The position numbers were made by a program, and so were the translations under genes. 12,114 nucleotides of DNA, taken from positions 1 through 12,114 of the forward strand of contig JBDSRX010000003.1 in assembly GCA_039929105.1 (NCBI GenBank). The letters run 5' to 3'. This DNA comes from JBDSRX01 sp039929105. Its GTDB lineage: Bacteria; Patescibacteriota; Dojkabacteria; J137. How positions within the stretch are numbered: the first letter of the stretch is position 1; each line of letters starts with the position of its first letter. Below, piece after piece: positions 1 to 6,260 of the stretch. The notes under the pieces are model-generated. The model ran no database searches, had not been told where the DNA came from, and saw only the letters and a program-made list of their open reading frames with translations.

Positions 1-794
1 GAGAAACCTGGTCTTGCAGAAACTTTATCTGCATCTTCTTGACCATATGTTTTTACCCAAGATACATATTGCTGGAACTGATTATTGTATGACCTATATG
101 CTGAAGCGATTGTTAATGGTTTTCCAGTTTCGTCCATAAGTTTCTTTACCATTAAAGATAAAGCTTCTGCAGCTTCCGATCTAAGCATTAACTTATCTGT
201 TTGAACTAATAAGTTTTTATCGTCGAAAAGTCTGACTAAATCTGTAGGTTCGTAATCGCTTACTAATTTATGTCCTTTATTTACTGGAACTACTAAGTTA
301 TCTCCATCAACTGTATACACGCTATTCTCCCAATCTACTATATCTTTAAGACCTAATGGTATGCTGAAAGGTGATCTTAAAACATTAACTGATTGTGTTA
401 ATTGCTCTCCGGATTTAGATTTAAAAGTGACAGGAACAGTTGCTGTACCTGTTCCTATATTTAGAATTTCTAACGCATAATATTTAGTTCCTTCAATATC
501 TTTAACAAAGGTTAATTTAAATTTATCTGGATTTAGAACTTCTACATCTTGGTTAGTTGTAACCGTTAGTGATATTCTTGGTTGTAGTGTTTCGTGAGCT
601 CCTTCTTTAACAGTAACTTCTAATGGTTTGGTATTGTCTGCAACAGGTGCGCTTGCTGGCTTAATAAATGTATTTATCGTAGATCTTATTTCTGATAGTA
701 AATCAATCTTTAAAACAACACTTACTCCAATTAAGATGATAGCTACTATAATAAAGATAATTACTATTAATTTTATTGGTTTTGCTATTTTCAT
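1..794 (-). CDS. VanY-type D-alanyl-D-alanine carboxypeptidase (peptidase M15B), 3' end outside the window
   Basis: My own reverse-strand translation gives an open frame from ATG at 794 to the window edge, about 264 codons, with no stop. It starts MKIAKPIKLIVIIF, and residues 8-28 form an uncleaved membrane anchor. About 150 extracytoplasmic residues follow, ending in a segment typical of VanY/M15B enzymes: LMLRSEAAEALSLMVKKL, then TIASAYRSYNNQ, then ARPGF at the edge. In the family, ARPG(F/H) is directly followed by the SEHQxGxAxD zinc motif, so the metal ligands lie just outside the window and cannot be checked. Family role: trimming the terminal D-Ala of peptidoglycan stem peptides outside the membrane. 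The segment between anchor and peptidase domain is beta-rich and I do not recognise it. The gene is divergent from the SufD-like gene, 45 bp away. A - strand TATAAT at 802-807 lies so close to the ATG that the mRNA may be nearly leaderless. Confidence 0.82.
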   Translation of the reverse strand, partial: MKIAKPIKLIVIIFIIVAIILIGVSVVLKIDLLSEIRSTINTFIKPASAPVADNTKPLEVTVKEGAHETLQPRISLTVTTNQDVEVLNPDKFKLTFVKDIEGTKYYALEILNIGTGTATVPVTFKSKSGEQLTQSVNVLRSPFSIPLGLKDIVDWENSVYTVDGDNLVVPVNKGHKLVSDYEPTDLVRLFDDKNLLVQTDKLMLRSEAAEALSLMVKKLMDETGKPLTIASAYRSYNNQFQQYVSWVKTYGQEDADKVSARPGF

Positions 795-801
795 TTATTA
801 A

Positions 802-809
802 ATTATAAT
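802..809. promoter_or_regulatory. Shared divergent -10 boxes for the carboxypeptidase and SufD-like genes
   Basis: The sequence aattataat reads TATAAT on the + strand at 804-809 and on the - strand at 807-802. For the + gene, TTGCTA at 782-787 is a possible -35 with a 16-nt spacer. The predicted start near 816 leaves a short leader with an SD. For the - gene the box ends only 7 bp from the ATG and no good -35 is visible. The region is AT-rich, so chance matches are likely. Confidence 0.4.
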
Positions 810-829
810 CCAATATATTAAGTTAGACC

Positions 830-836
830 AGGAGAG
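830..836 (+). promoter_or_regulatory. Shine-Dalgarno site of the SufD-like gene
   Basis: AGGAGAG lies 3 nt before the ATG at 840, which puts its AGGAG core 5 nt upstream. It fixes this start. It is the only convincing Shine-Dalgarno sequence I found before any start codon in the window. Confidence 0.65.
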
Positions 837-839
837 TTT

Positions 840-1289
840 ATGAAGAAGCAAACTATTGAATTAAAAGAAGGTGAGAACTTTATAGAAATTAACGAGGACA
901 TTGAAATTAATGCAATGTACGTTGGTAGGAATGAAGATATGCTTAAATCTAAAATCTGGATTGTTCACTCAAAGCCAGGTTTTAAATCTAGAATTAATAT
1001 TAAGGCAGTCGTTTTTGATAAAGCACGCTTTGATTTTGAAGCAGTTTTAAAAATTAATAAAGGTGCAATTAATACAGATACATATTTAAAAATTAATTGT
1101 CTTGTGATGAGTGATACAGCTTTTGCAAGAGCGATTCCTAGTTTAGAAATTAAAGAAAGTGAAGTTAAAGGTGGACATGGCGCAACTATTGGTTATCTTG
1201 ATCCAGTACAAACTTATTATTTAAGTTCGAGAGGGGTTGATAAAAAGAAAGCAGAAAATATATTAGTGGATGCGTTTATCCGGGGTTAG
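840..1289 (+). CDS. Short SufB/SufD-family protein (SufD C-terminal-like core)
   Basis: 149 residues. Residues 100-149 match the C-terminal signature of SufB/SufD Fe-S assembly scaffolds: PSLEIKESEVKGGHGATIGY, then YYLSSRGVDKKKAENILVDAF. The HGAT histidine (His113) matches the SufD form of the motif; SufB has a glutamate-containing variant there. Residues 10-95 alternate polar and hydrophobic residues and fit the short beta-strands of the family's beta-helix core. Full SufD proteins are about 400 residues or more, so this protein has only the last part of the core. Start and stop are intact and an SD is present, so it looks like a compact gene and not a decayed one. In the Suf system SufB and SufD pair with the ATPase SufC; no sufB, sufC or sufS is present here. 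Family assignment is good. A role in Fe-S assembly is inference. Confidence 0.75.
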   Translation: MKKQTIELKEGENFIEINEDIEINAMYVGRNEDMLKSKIWIVHSKPGFKSRINIKAVVFDKARFDFEAVLKINKGAINTDTYLKINCLVMSDTAFARAIPSLEIKESEVKGGHGATIGYLDPVQTYYLSSRGVDKKKAENILVDAFIRG

Positions 1290-1329
1290 AATAATTTTCA
1301 ATTTGAAATTTTAAATTCATAAAACAAGC

Positions 1330-1668
1330 CTAGTGGGAGCTAGCAGCTATCTTTCCAAATATGAGATTCAATTCTTTACATTCACTTATCAATTCCTGCA
1401 GAATGTCATTATTACCATCAATATCTAAAATTAGGTCAAGCCAATAGCCTGTCTCCTTCACTTCCTTTTTACAAATATGTATTTTATATGCGAAATCTTT
1501 ACGTGAACTTGCACCGTTTGCTTCACGATAATTTGCTCCGATACTTGTTGCTGAACGGATAACCTGCCTATATATTGATTCATTGTGAAGTGAGATTTTA
1601 TTACCACGTAAATACTTCAACATTAATTTCGAGAAGTTAATGGTTCTACTCTCAAGATCATATGTCAT
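1330..1668 (-). CDS. Four-helix-bundle protein (S23 / 23S rRNA-intervening-sequence family)
   Basis: 112 residues, the usual family length. The hallmark segments are visible: IYRQVIRSATSIGANYREA (about 32-50), then SSRKDFAYKIHICKKEVKET (54-73), then YWLDLIL (75-81), giving four amphipathic helices. The family was first described from ORFs inside intervening sequences of 23S rRNA. Stand-alone copies are widespread in Patescibacteria and Bacteroidetes, and the fold resembles the Avd accessory protein of diversity-generating retroelements. Its molecular role is not established. No rRNA sequence and no reverse transcriptase are present here. The gene is convergent with the SufD-like gene 40 bp away and lies between inverted repeats. 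The ATG at 1668 is the first in frame and has no clear SD. The Lys/Arg-rich surface fits RNA or DNA binding, but that is inference. Confidence 0.85.
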   Translation of the reverse strand: MTYDLESRTINFSKLMLKYLRGNKISLHNESIYRQVIRSATSIGANYREANGASSRKDFAYKIHICKKEVKETGYWLDLILDIDGNNDILQELISECKELNLIFGKIAASSH

Positions 1669-1681
1669 TCTAGATCTATAA

Positions 1682-1712
1682 ATTATAATGGTTTGAAAAT
1701 TTTAAATTTCAA
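1682..1712 (-). promoter_or_regulatory. Possible promoter of the four-helix-bundle gene
   Basis: On the - strand, TATAAT at 1687-1682 lies about 13 bp before the ATG. TTGAAA at 1712-1707 could be the -35, but the spacer is 19 nt, longer than usual. The -35 falls inside the right inverted-repeat arm, so a moved copy would carry part of its own promoter. Confidence 0.35.
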
Positions 1713-1801
1713 ATTGGATAATACTAGATAAATAAAATGCTTACATTGTATTAGAGTACAAAAGTGGAATGGAAAGTGAAGAATAAGTGGAAGAAGTTTA
1801 A

Positions 1802-1883
1802 TGCCAGTGAAGGGACTCGAACCCATACCTCTTGCGAGACTAGTTCCTAAGACTAGCGCGTATACCAATTCCGCCACACTGGC
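1802..1883 (-). tRNA. tRNA-Leu (anticodon UAG)
   Basis: The acceptor strands GCCAGTG (1883-1877) and CACTGGC (1809-1803) pair fully, with discriminator A at 1802. The D-arm is GCG/CGC with a GG-containing loop. The anticodon stem CTAGT/ACTAG encloses the loop CTTAGGA, giving anticodon TAG (1849-1847), which reads leucine CUA and, with wobble, other CUN codons. The 13-nt variable region forms a CTC-GCAA-GAG hairpin, making this a class II tRNA as expected for leucine. The T-loop is TTCGAGT. CCA is not encoded. One flaw: the T-stem ATGGG/CCCTT has a T-T mismatch at its second pair. Confidence 0.95.
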
Positions 1884-1894
1884 TTCTTAATTAC

Positions 1895-1993
1895 TAATGA
1901 CGAATTAAGAATTACGAATAACGTTCCGAATTATATCATTAGGTTTAATTAAATGAAATATATTCTTCATTTGTCATACGTAATTCGTCATTA
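1895..1993. repeat. 13-bp perfect inverted repeat and degenerate gaatta/attacg repeats
   Basis: The sequence taatgacgaatta (1895-1907) recurs inverted at 1981-1993. Degenerate copies of the same words fill parts of the space between (gaattaagaattacgaataacg near 1902-1923, tcatacgtaattcg near 1974-1987). The right arm ends at the base before the stop codon of the DUF2207 gene. This looks like the short dispersed intergenic repeat common in Patescibacteria. It surrounds the tRNA promoter. Pairing of the arms would form a large stem-loop that could help end transcription of the upstream gene. Confidence 0.55.
1930..1938 (-). promoter_or_regulatory. Extended -10 promoter for tRNA-Leu
   Basis: On the - strand, TGATATAAT (1938-1930) is a perfect TATAAT with an upstream TG at the extended -10 position. 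No good -35 is visible, which an extended -10 can tolerate. The predicted start near 1923 gives a 5' leader of about 40 nt ahead of the mature tRNA at 1883. Confidence 0.5.
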
Positions 1994-3982
1994 TTAGAAA
2001 CCTCCGGACGATCCTCCTCCTCCACCACCGCCGCTGAACCCACCACCGCCGCCGCCGCCCCATCCCCCGCCAGATGTACCACTTGAAGATGCTGGTGACA
2101 TATTTGTAATAGCAGAATCGGCAAAACTTCTTGTAAAGCTACTAATCCATATTGCATCCCAAACATCTGGTCTAGATCCTTCATACCAATCTGGCATTTG
2201 TTTATAAATATCTTTAAACTTCTCTGCCCATTGTTTTTCTATTCCAAATACAATTGCATAAGATAAGTATTTTTCGAAGTCTTCTGGTTCTAAGTTTTGT
2301 AATGTGTATCTTTCGGCTGTGTTTAAATACATTCTAAATCCAAGAATATCTGCATAAACCTTAGAACCTTTTTCTGTTTTAGCTGGCATAAATTTAGATA
2401 AAATAATATATCCTGCACCAAGAGTAATTAATCCAAGTAAAGGTGTACAAAGAACTATATATCCCAAAAATCCTGTTCCAATAATACTTGTTGCACAAGC
2501 AGCAATAATTCCTATTACGAATATAAATATTCCACAACCTGCGTAACTATTTCTAATTACTTCTGGAGATCTATCAAAGAATCCTTTTTCAACAACTTCT
2601 TTATATATATGAGATTTTAGTAATGCATATTTATAGTAAAAATAACTTTGCATTCCTGTTGTTGTAACAACATCCTTACCTTTAAATACAGCTTCCATTA
2701 TTTCAGCTTCCATATCTGAAAGTCCCTTATCACCCTTTTTACCTTCTAATCTTGTAAGTTCATAATCTACATTTTTAGTTATTTCTCTAATTTTTATATA
2801 ACCTCTGAATGCTAAATCAATAATACTTCCTATTATGTCCTCTTTATCTACAGTTTCATCTTTAATAGTTCCAAGTAAGTAAGGTGGAACATCAACTGGT
2901 GGTTTAAAAAGTGGAATAATAGTTTTTTGCATATTACTATCTACTCCTTTTCTTTTATAGTTTATATATAGATAAATGACAGCAGCAGGGATAAAGAATA
3001 TTCCTAAACAAGTAAACAAAGTATTAATTAATAAAAGAAAACTCATCCAAGTTTCTGGTTCTAAATTAATAGTTAAATTTTTAGTTTCACCAGGAGCTAA
3101 TGTTTCTTTAAATACATAATCTTTATAACCTGAGTGAGAGAATACAATCTTTGTAGGACCAGCAGGAATATTAGTTAAAGAACCATTTGAAGTTGCTGCA
3201 TCTTCTGTTACACCATTTAGTAATATAGAATTAGCAAATGGTGGATTTTGAATATTGTAGTTTAGGTTAGCTGGTTTAGTAATTTCGTTTGGTTGGAATT
3301 TATAAGAAACAGTAAGTGCTCCAGATGACCCTAAATTCTTCATTGCCATTGTAATTTTATTAGCAATTACAGATAGTGTAGGATTTTTACCGTAAGAATC
3401 GTAAATTTGAAAATTAGAAGATCTGTAGGAAGTATCGTCAGGAAGATCAATATTTACTTGTGCTTTAACAACATTTCCGTTCATGTCGTCTGGAATTACA
3501 TTCCAGTAAAATATTGGATTCTCATCAAACCATTTCAATCCTCCATAAATTTTGTATTCAATACTCCACTTAACTCTTTCTCCATTAAATTGCTGTCCAT
3601 TTGGATAAAGAACTCTTTCAATTCTGTAAAATTCATCGTTTGTATCTTCGTCAGTATAGGTTGAAGTTGTAAAGTCTGTAACTTTTTTATCGTTTTCATC
3701 GTAAACTCCAAGCATTTCTAATCTATCAAAACCTCCACAAGTTAAAACACTCTGTGACAAACAAGTTGCATTAGTAGTTTTAATATCTCTTCTAACTCCA
3801 TGCACTTCTCCGTAAAATGAATATACAAAAGATTCTTTAACAGTAAATGTGGAATCTTTATTAATTACAATATTTACATCGTAATTTGGATATGTAAAAG
3901 TTGGCACCGCATGTACAGTTGGATGAATGAATGTTGATGCTAGCAAGAATAGTCCGAGTGATAATATTCCAAGTTTCTTCAT
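1994..3982 (-). CDS. DUF2207-family membrane protein with PEGA-like domain and Gly-rich tail
   Basis: 662 residues from ATG 3982. A TTG at 4006 is the only upstream alternative; I prefer the ATG because it begins a classic signal peptide, MKKLGILSLGLFLLAS, with likely cleavage after VHA (25). Residues 26-235 are the beta-rich DUF2207 ectodomain. Residues 249-309 look like a PEGA domain (SILLNGVTE, IPAGPTKIVFSHSGYKDYVF, LAPGETKNLTINL). A membrane helix lies at about 313-341, followed by positive NYKRKG, so 342-482 should be cytoplasmic. Two more helices follow at about 483-502 and 505-528. Then comes the conserved DUF2207 C-terminal region GFRMYL, FEKYLSYAIVFGIEKQWAEK and MPDWY (549-600). The tail 636-662 is almost all Gly with a few Ser, Phe and Trp. 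Function is unknown in the family; membrane or envelope localisation is well supported. Confidence 0.85.
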   Translation of the reverse strand: MKKLGILSLGLFLLASTFIHPTVHAVPTFTYPNYDVNIVINKDSTFTVKESFVYSFYGEVHGVRRDIKTTNATCLSQSVLTCGGFDRLEMLGVYDENDKKVTDFTTSTYTDEDTNDEFYRIERVLYPNGQQFNGERVKWSIEYKIYGGLKWFDENPIFYWNVIPDDMNGNVVKAQVNIDLPDDTSYRSSNFQIYDSYGKNPTLSVIANKITMAMKNLGSSGALTVSYKFQPNEITKPANLNYNIQNPPFANSILLNGVTEDAATSNGSLTNIPAGPTKIVFSHSGYKDYVFKETLAPGETKNLTINLEPETWMSFLLLINTLFTCLGIFFIPAAVIYLYINYKRKGVDSNMQKTIIPLFKPPVDVPPYLLGTIKDETVDKEDIIGSIIDLAFRGYIKIREITKNVDYELTRLEGKKGDKGLSDMEAEIMEAVFKGKDVVTTTGMQSYFYYKYALLKSHIYKEVVEKGFFDRSPEVIRNSYAGCGIFIFVIGIIAACATSIIGTGFLGYIVLCTPLLGLITLGAGYIILSKFMPAKTEKGSKVYADILGFRMYLNTAERYTLQNLEPEDFEKYLSYAIVFGIEKQWAEKFKDIYKQMPDWYEGSRPDVWDAIWISSFTRSFADSAITNMSPASSSGTSGGGWGGGGGGGFSGGGGGGGSSGGF
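1997..2077 (-). repeat. Glycine-codon tract encoding the C-terminal tail
   Basis: Short-period GGN repeats encode residues 636-662 of the DUF2207 protein, two Gly runs of seven plus shorter ones, broken by Trp, Phe and Ser. Glycine-rich tails are common in DUF2207 proteins. The tract is much more GC-rich than its surroundings and could vary in length by replication slippage. By predicted topology the tail is cytoplasmic. Confidence 0.7.
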
Positions 3983-4005
3983 TGTTTTAGTATTAATAAC
4001 AAGCA

Positions 4006-4011
4006 ATTATA
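4006..4011 (-). promoter_or_regulatory. Possible -10 box for the DUF2207 gene
   Basis: TATAAT on the - strand at 4011-4006 would start transcription near 4000, about 18 nt before the ATG at 3982. That leaves the TTG at 4006 outside the transcript and supports the ATG start. The -35 region (TGGATT) is poor. Confidence 0.4.
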
Positions 4012-4102
4012 TTCTAAAACCTTTACTTAATCCATAAATGAATAATCTTCTAGTAAATGAAATGAAATAATTATAAACTTGGATTGTTTAAAATAAATTT
4101 TT

Positions 4103-4957
4103 ATGAATAAGATCTTCAAATCTAGCTTTGATTATAGTAAGCACACGACAACATACAAAGGTTTCAATATTCAGACTTATTCCTTTGGAACAGGAGAGAA
4201 AGTAGTTTTTTCATTTCCATCATTCCCTCATTCTGAACTTTACTATCTTTGGTTTTTAACTCATTACGACCCATCCAAAGTTAGATTTATTACATTCGAT
4301 TTGCCAGGCTGGGCTGGATATTCAGAAGATATGTTCAGGAATAGAGATTTTAATATCGATGAGTATGTAGATATTGCTAAGCAAATCCTTAAAGATTATA
4401 AAGTAGAAGAGTTTTCAGTAATTGGTTATTCTTTCGGAGGTGCAATGGCTTTAAAACTAGCAGCAGATCTAAAAAACCAAGTTAAGAAAGTTGTATTAGT
4501 ATCTTCCGTAATAAATTCCAATTTAATTGGTAGATTCCATACTTTCAAACTTATAAACATTGTTCATTATTTAAAATACTACTCAGTATTAAAAACTATG
4601 ATTATTAGAAAGATGAGAGAAGTTAGTAAAGTTTTAATAATTGAAGAATCTGTACCTGAAGTATTTCTAGAAATGTATTCTGATATGGTAGCTCATTTAG
4701 ATCCGAGGGTAATTGCTGAATCCATTTATCAGCTTTTTACATCTGACTATACTAAATATTTAGAGGATATTAAAGATAAAGAAATCTTAATAGTAAACTC
4801 TTCTCAAGAAGATAAAATATTTCGAGTACAAGCTGAATATTTACGAAAATCATTACAAAATGAGAAATCTCTTCATATCCATGGATCTCATGACGACTTT
4901 ATATTAAGATGCAAGGCAGACGTTGTAAAAGACGTTATAAATTTTCTTACAAAATAG
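4103..4957 (+). CDS. Alpha/beta-hydrolase fold protein
   Basis: 284 residues with no signal peptide, so cytoplasmic. The nucleophile elbow GYSFGG is at 108-113, with Ser110 the likely nucleophile. A later strand ILIVNSSQEDKIF gives the probable acid Asp237, and HGSHDDF gives the catalytic His263. The DLPGWAGYS segment (66-74) matches the conserved DxPGxGxS stretch before the nucleophile. A complete Ser-Asp-His triad in the expected order supports an active hydrolase. The substrate cannot be read; esterase, lipase-like and acyl-transfer functions are all possible. The region between elbow and acid (about 140-225) is a helical, basic lid, which often points to a hydrophobic substrate. The stop lies 3 nt before the next start, so the methyltransferase is very probably cotranscribed. 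No SD precedes the ATG. Confidence 0.85.
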   Translation: MNKIFKSSFDYSKHTTTYKGFNIQTYSFGTGEKVVFSFPSFPHSELYYLWFLTHYDPSKVRFITFDLPGWAGYSEDMFRNRDFNIDEYVDIAKQILKDYKVEEFSVIGYSFGGAMALKLAADLKNQVKKVVLVSSVINSNLIGRFHTFKLINIVHYLKYYSVLKTMIIRKMREVSKVLIIEESVPEVFLEMYSDMVAHLDPRVIAESIYQLFTSDYTKYLEDIKDKEILIVNSSQEDKIFRVQAEYLRKSLQNEKSLHIHGSHDDFILRCKADVVKDVINFLTK

Positions 4958-4960
4958 CTA

Positions 4961-5671
4961 ATGACTCAAATTGAATACCAAGATTTATACAAACAAGTTA
5001 ATAAAGGTTGGAACGATTCAGTTTCAATTTATAAATCCATAGTTTCTAAATTAGTTACATCTGAAACCGTAATAATGGAAGCAGGGTGTGGTTTTTCAAA
5101 CCTTTACACAGAAGAATACAAACGCGCAAAACATGTGATTGGTGTAGATATTTCTGATGAGTATTTAAGAATGAACGATCTTATTAAAGAAAAGATTGTT
5201 TCAGACCTCTCTTCTATTCCAATGATTAAAGATAATTCAGTTGATCTAATAATTTCCTCTTGGGTTTTTGAACATTTAGAAAATCCAGATAAAGTTATTA
5301 AAGAATTTGGGAGAGTTTTAAAACCAGGTGGAAGAGCAGTTTTTTTGACACCGAATGCGTTGAACTATGTTGTGATTATTAACAAAATAATACCTCATAA
5401 ATTTAGACTTTGGGTTGCAACAAAACTTGGTGGAAAGTTGACCGTTGAACCTATGAAGACTTTCTATAGAGCAAATACTGTTGGAACTTTAAAGAGAATG
5501 GCTAAAGATGCAGGATTAAATGCAGATGAAACTATTCTAAATGGAGATCCAACTTACATTGCTATCAATAAATTCTTCTTTTATATTGGAGTAATAATTG
5601 AGACTATCATTTCACTTCCACTAATAAACAAAACTAAAGTTCATATAATTGGAGTTCTGAGGAAAGATTAG
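4961..5671 (+). CDS. Class I SAM-dependent methyltransferase (Methyltransf_11 type)
   Basis: 236 residues. SAM-binding motif I is EAGCGFS (40-46), the acidic end of strand 2 is GVDIS (61-65), and Asp82 follows in SDLSSIPM. Motif IV region is DLIISSWVFEHLENP (95-109), and the post-motif is GRVLKPGGRAVFLTPN (117-132). This is the pattern of the small-molecule and lipid-modifying Methyltransf_11 group. Residues about 184-225 are unusually hydrophobic (FFFYIGVIIETIISLPLI), which suggests contact with a membrane or a lipid-like substrate; no clear transmembrane topology follows. It is 3 nt downstream of the alpha/beta-hydrolase, and the two probably act on related substrates, perhaps a lipid or cell-envelope precursor. 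That pairing is inference and the substrate is unknown. Confidence 0.87.
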   Translation: MTQIEYQDLYKQVNKGWNDSVSIYKSIVSKLVTSETVIMEAGCGFSNLYTEEYKRAKHVIGVDISDEYLRMNDLIKEKIVSDLSSIPMIKDNSVDLIISSWVFEHLENPDKVIKEFGRVLKPGGRAVFLTPNALNYVVIINKIIPHKFRLWVATKLGGKLTVEPMKTFYRANTVGTLKRMAKDAGLNADETILNGDPTYIAINKFFFYIGVIIETIISLPLINKTKVHIIGVLRKD

Positions 5672-5678
5672 AACGAAC

Positions 5679-5834
5679 TTACGTTTGGCAGGGTATTACT
5701 CGTTGAATTATGTGTGGGCAGTTAGAGTATGCCCTCTTGAGAGGGCTGTCCCGATTTATCGGGACTGGGTGTGTTAAAAACGTAAATGACGTCTCACACC
5801 TCCCGTCACTTCGTGACACCCTCCTCGAGGAGGG
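5679..5834. repeat. Cluster of palindromes, MITE- or REP-like element
   Basis: Five stem-loops are packed here: gccctc-ttga-gagggc (5731-5746), gtcccga-ttta-tcgggac (5748-5765), ggtgtg (5768-5773) with cacacc (5795-5800), gtcac-ttc-gtgac (5805-5817), and the 16-bp perfect palindrome ccctcctcgaggaggg (5819-5834). An outer pair ttacgttt (5679-5686) and aaacgtaa (5778-5785) encloses the first two. The stretch is clearly more GC-rich than its neighbours and encodes nothing. The design resembles non-autonomous palindromic elements spread by transposases acting on hairpins. It lies between convergent genes, a common place for such elements. No transposase is present in the window. Confidence 0.65.
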
Positions 5835-5841
5835 ATTTATT
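5819..5841. terminator. Possible bidirectional transcription terminator
   Basis: The palindrome ccctcctcgaggaggg is followed on the + strand by atttatt. It could end transcription of the hydrolase-methyltransferase unit and, from the other strand, of the XRE gene whose stop is 10 bp away. The T-tract is short on + and absent on -, so termination is plausible but unproven. Confidence 0.35.
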
Positions 5842-5843
5842 AA

Positions 5844-6206
5844 CTAGCTATCGAGATCTACAGTTTGAGAAACTAATTTGATTTCGTTTAATTGCTTTCT
5901 AATCTCTCTTAAAGCTACTTCAACTGCTCTTAATCTAGAAGCAACTTTATATTCTCTTGGATCTGCTCCTAAAAAGTAAGAAATTGGTTTTTTGAAAAGA
6001 TCTGCTAATTGCATTAATTTATCTATTGGTGGAGCTATTCTTCCAGATTCGTAACCAGAAATAGTTTTATCGGAAACCCCTAAAGATACACCTACTTGAA
6101 GTTGTGACATTCTAGATTCTACTCTTGCTAGCTTAATTCTCTTGCCAAGTTCTATCATTAAATCTATTCTTTTTTTGTTATCTTCTGCGAAGACGTCGTT
6201 GTACAT
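5844..6206 (-). CDS. XRE-family HTH transcriptional regulator with C-terminal coiled coil
   Basis: 120 residues. Residues 21-77 form an HTH_3/Cro-CI domain: GKRIKLARVESRMSQLQVG, then SLGVSDKTISGYESGRIAP, then IDKLMQLADLFKKPISYFLG. The recognition helix is about SDKTISGYESG (45-55). Residues 85-113 are a charged, heptad-like helix (RLRAVEVALREIRKQLNEIK) that probably dimerises the protein. No sensor, metal-binding or peptidase domain is present, and its partners cannot be read. It is divergent from truB across 76 bp with the two promoters nearly touching, so autoregulation and effects on truB are both possible. A close sigma-70 promoter supports the ATG at 6206. Confidence 0.88.
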   Translation of the reverse strand: MYNDVFAEDNKKRIDLMIELGKRIKLARVESRMSQLQVGVSLGVSDKTISGYESGRIAPPIDKLMQLADLFKKPISYFLGADPREYKVASRLRAVEVALREIRKQLNEIKLVSQTVDLDS

Positions 6207-6221
6207 TACTTATCTACTTAA

Positions 6222-6250
6222 AATATAGTCTAGTGATTTTACTTTATCAA
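6222..6250 (-). promoter_or_regulatory. Sigma-70-type promoter of the XRE gene
   Basis: On the - strand, -35 TTGATA (6250-6245) and -10 TATATT (6227-6222) are separated by an ideal 17 nt. The expected start near 6215 is about 9 nt before the ATG, so the leader is very short. Loosely paired arms aaaat (6220-6224) and atttt (6236-6240) overlap the -10 and could be operator half-sites, but the match is too short to claim. Confidence 0.55.
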
Positions 6251-6251
6251 A

Positions 6252-6260
6252 TGCTACAAT
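6252..6260 (+). promoter_or_regulatory. Extended -10 promoter of truB
   Basis: TGCTACAAT (6252-6260) is an extended -10 element. No -35 is evident, and the upstream DNA holds the XRE promoter on the other strand. Transcription near 6267 would give a leader of about 16 nt without an SD. Confidence 0.45.

Larger units (their letters stand above)
1299..1716. repeat. 19-bp imperfect inverted repeats flanking the four-helix-bundle gene
   Basis: The left arm 1299-1317 (caatttgaaattttaaatt) and the reverse complement of the right arm 1698-1716 match at 18 of 19 positions. The arms lie about 13 and 30 bp outside the enclosed gene. They are low-complexity A/T sequence, and the left arm also overlaps a small palindrome (1296-1308). 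I saw no target-site duplication outside them. They could be the ends of a small cassette or unrelated copies of a dispersed AT-rich intergenic repeat. Confidence 0.5.

Noticed and set aside
1330..1668. Diversity-generating retroelement, suggested by the Avd-like four-helix protein
   Set aside because: No reverse transcriptase and no template/variable repeat pair was found in the window.
1683..1877. 64-codon open frame on the - strand over the tRNA
   Set aside because: It runs through the tRNA-Leu gene and AT-rich spacer; the peptide reflects tRNA sequence.
1945..2184. 79-codon open frame overlapping the end of the DUF2207 gene
   Set aside because: It reads the glycine tract out of frame and ends in the intergenic repeat (NDELRMTNEE), a typical repeat-derived artefact.
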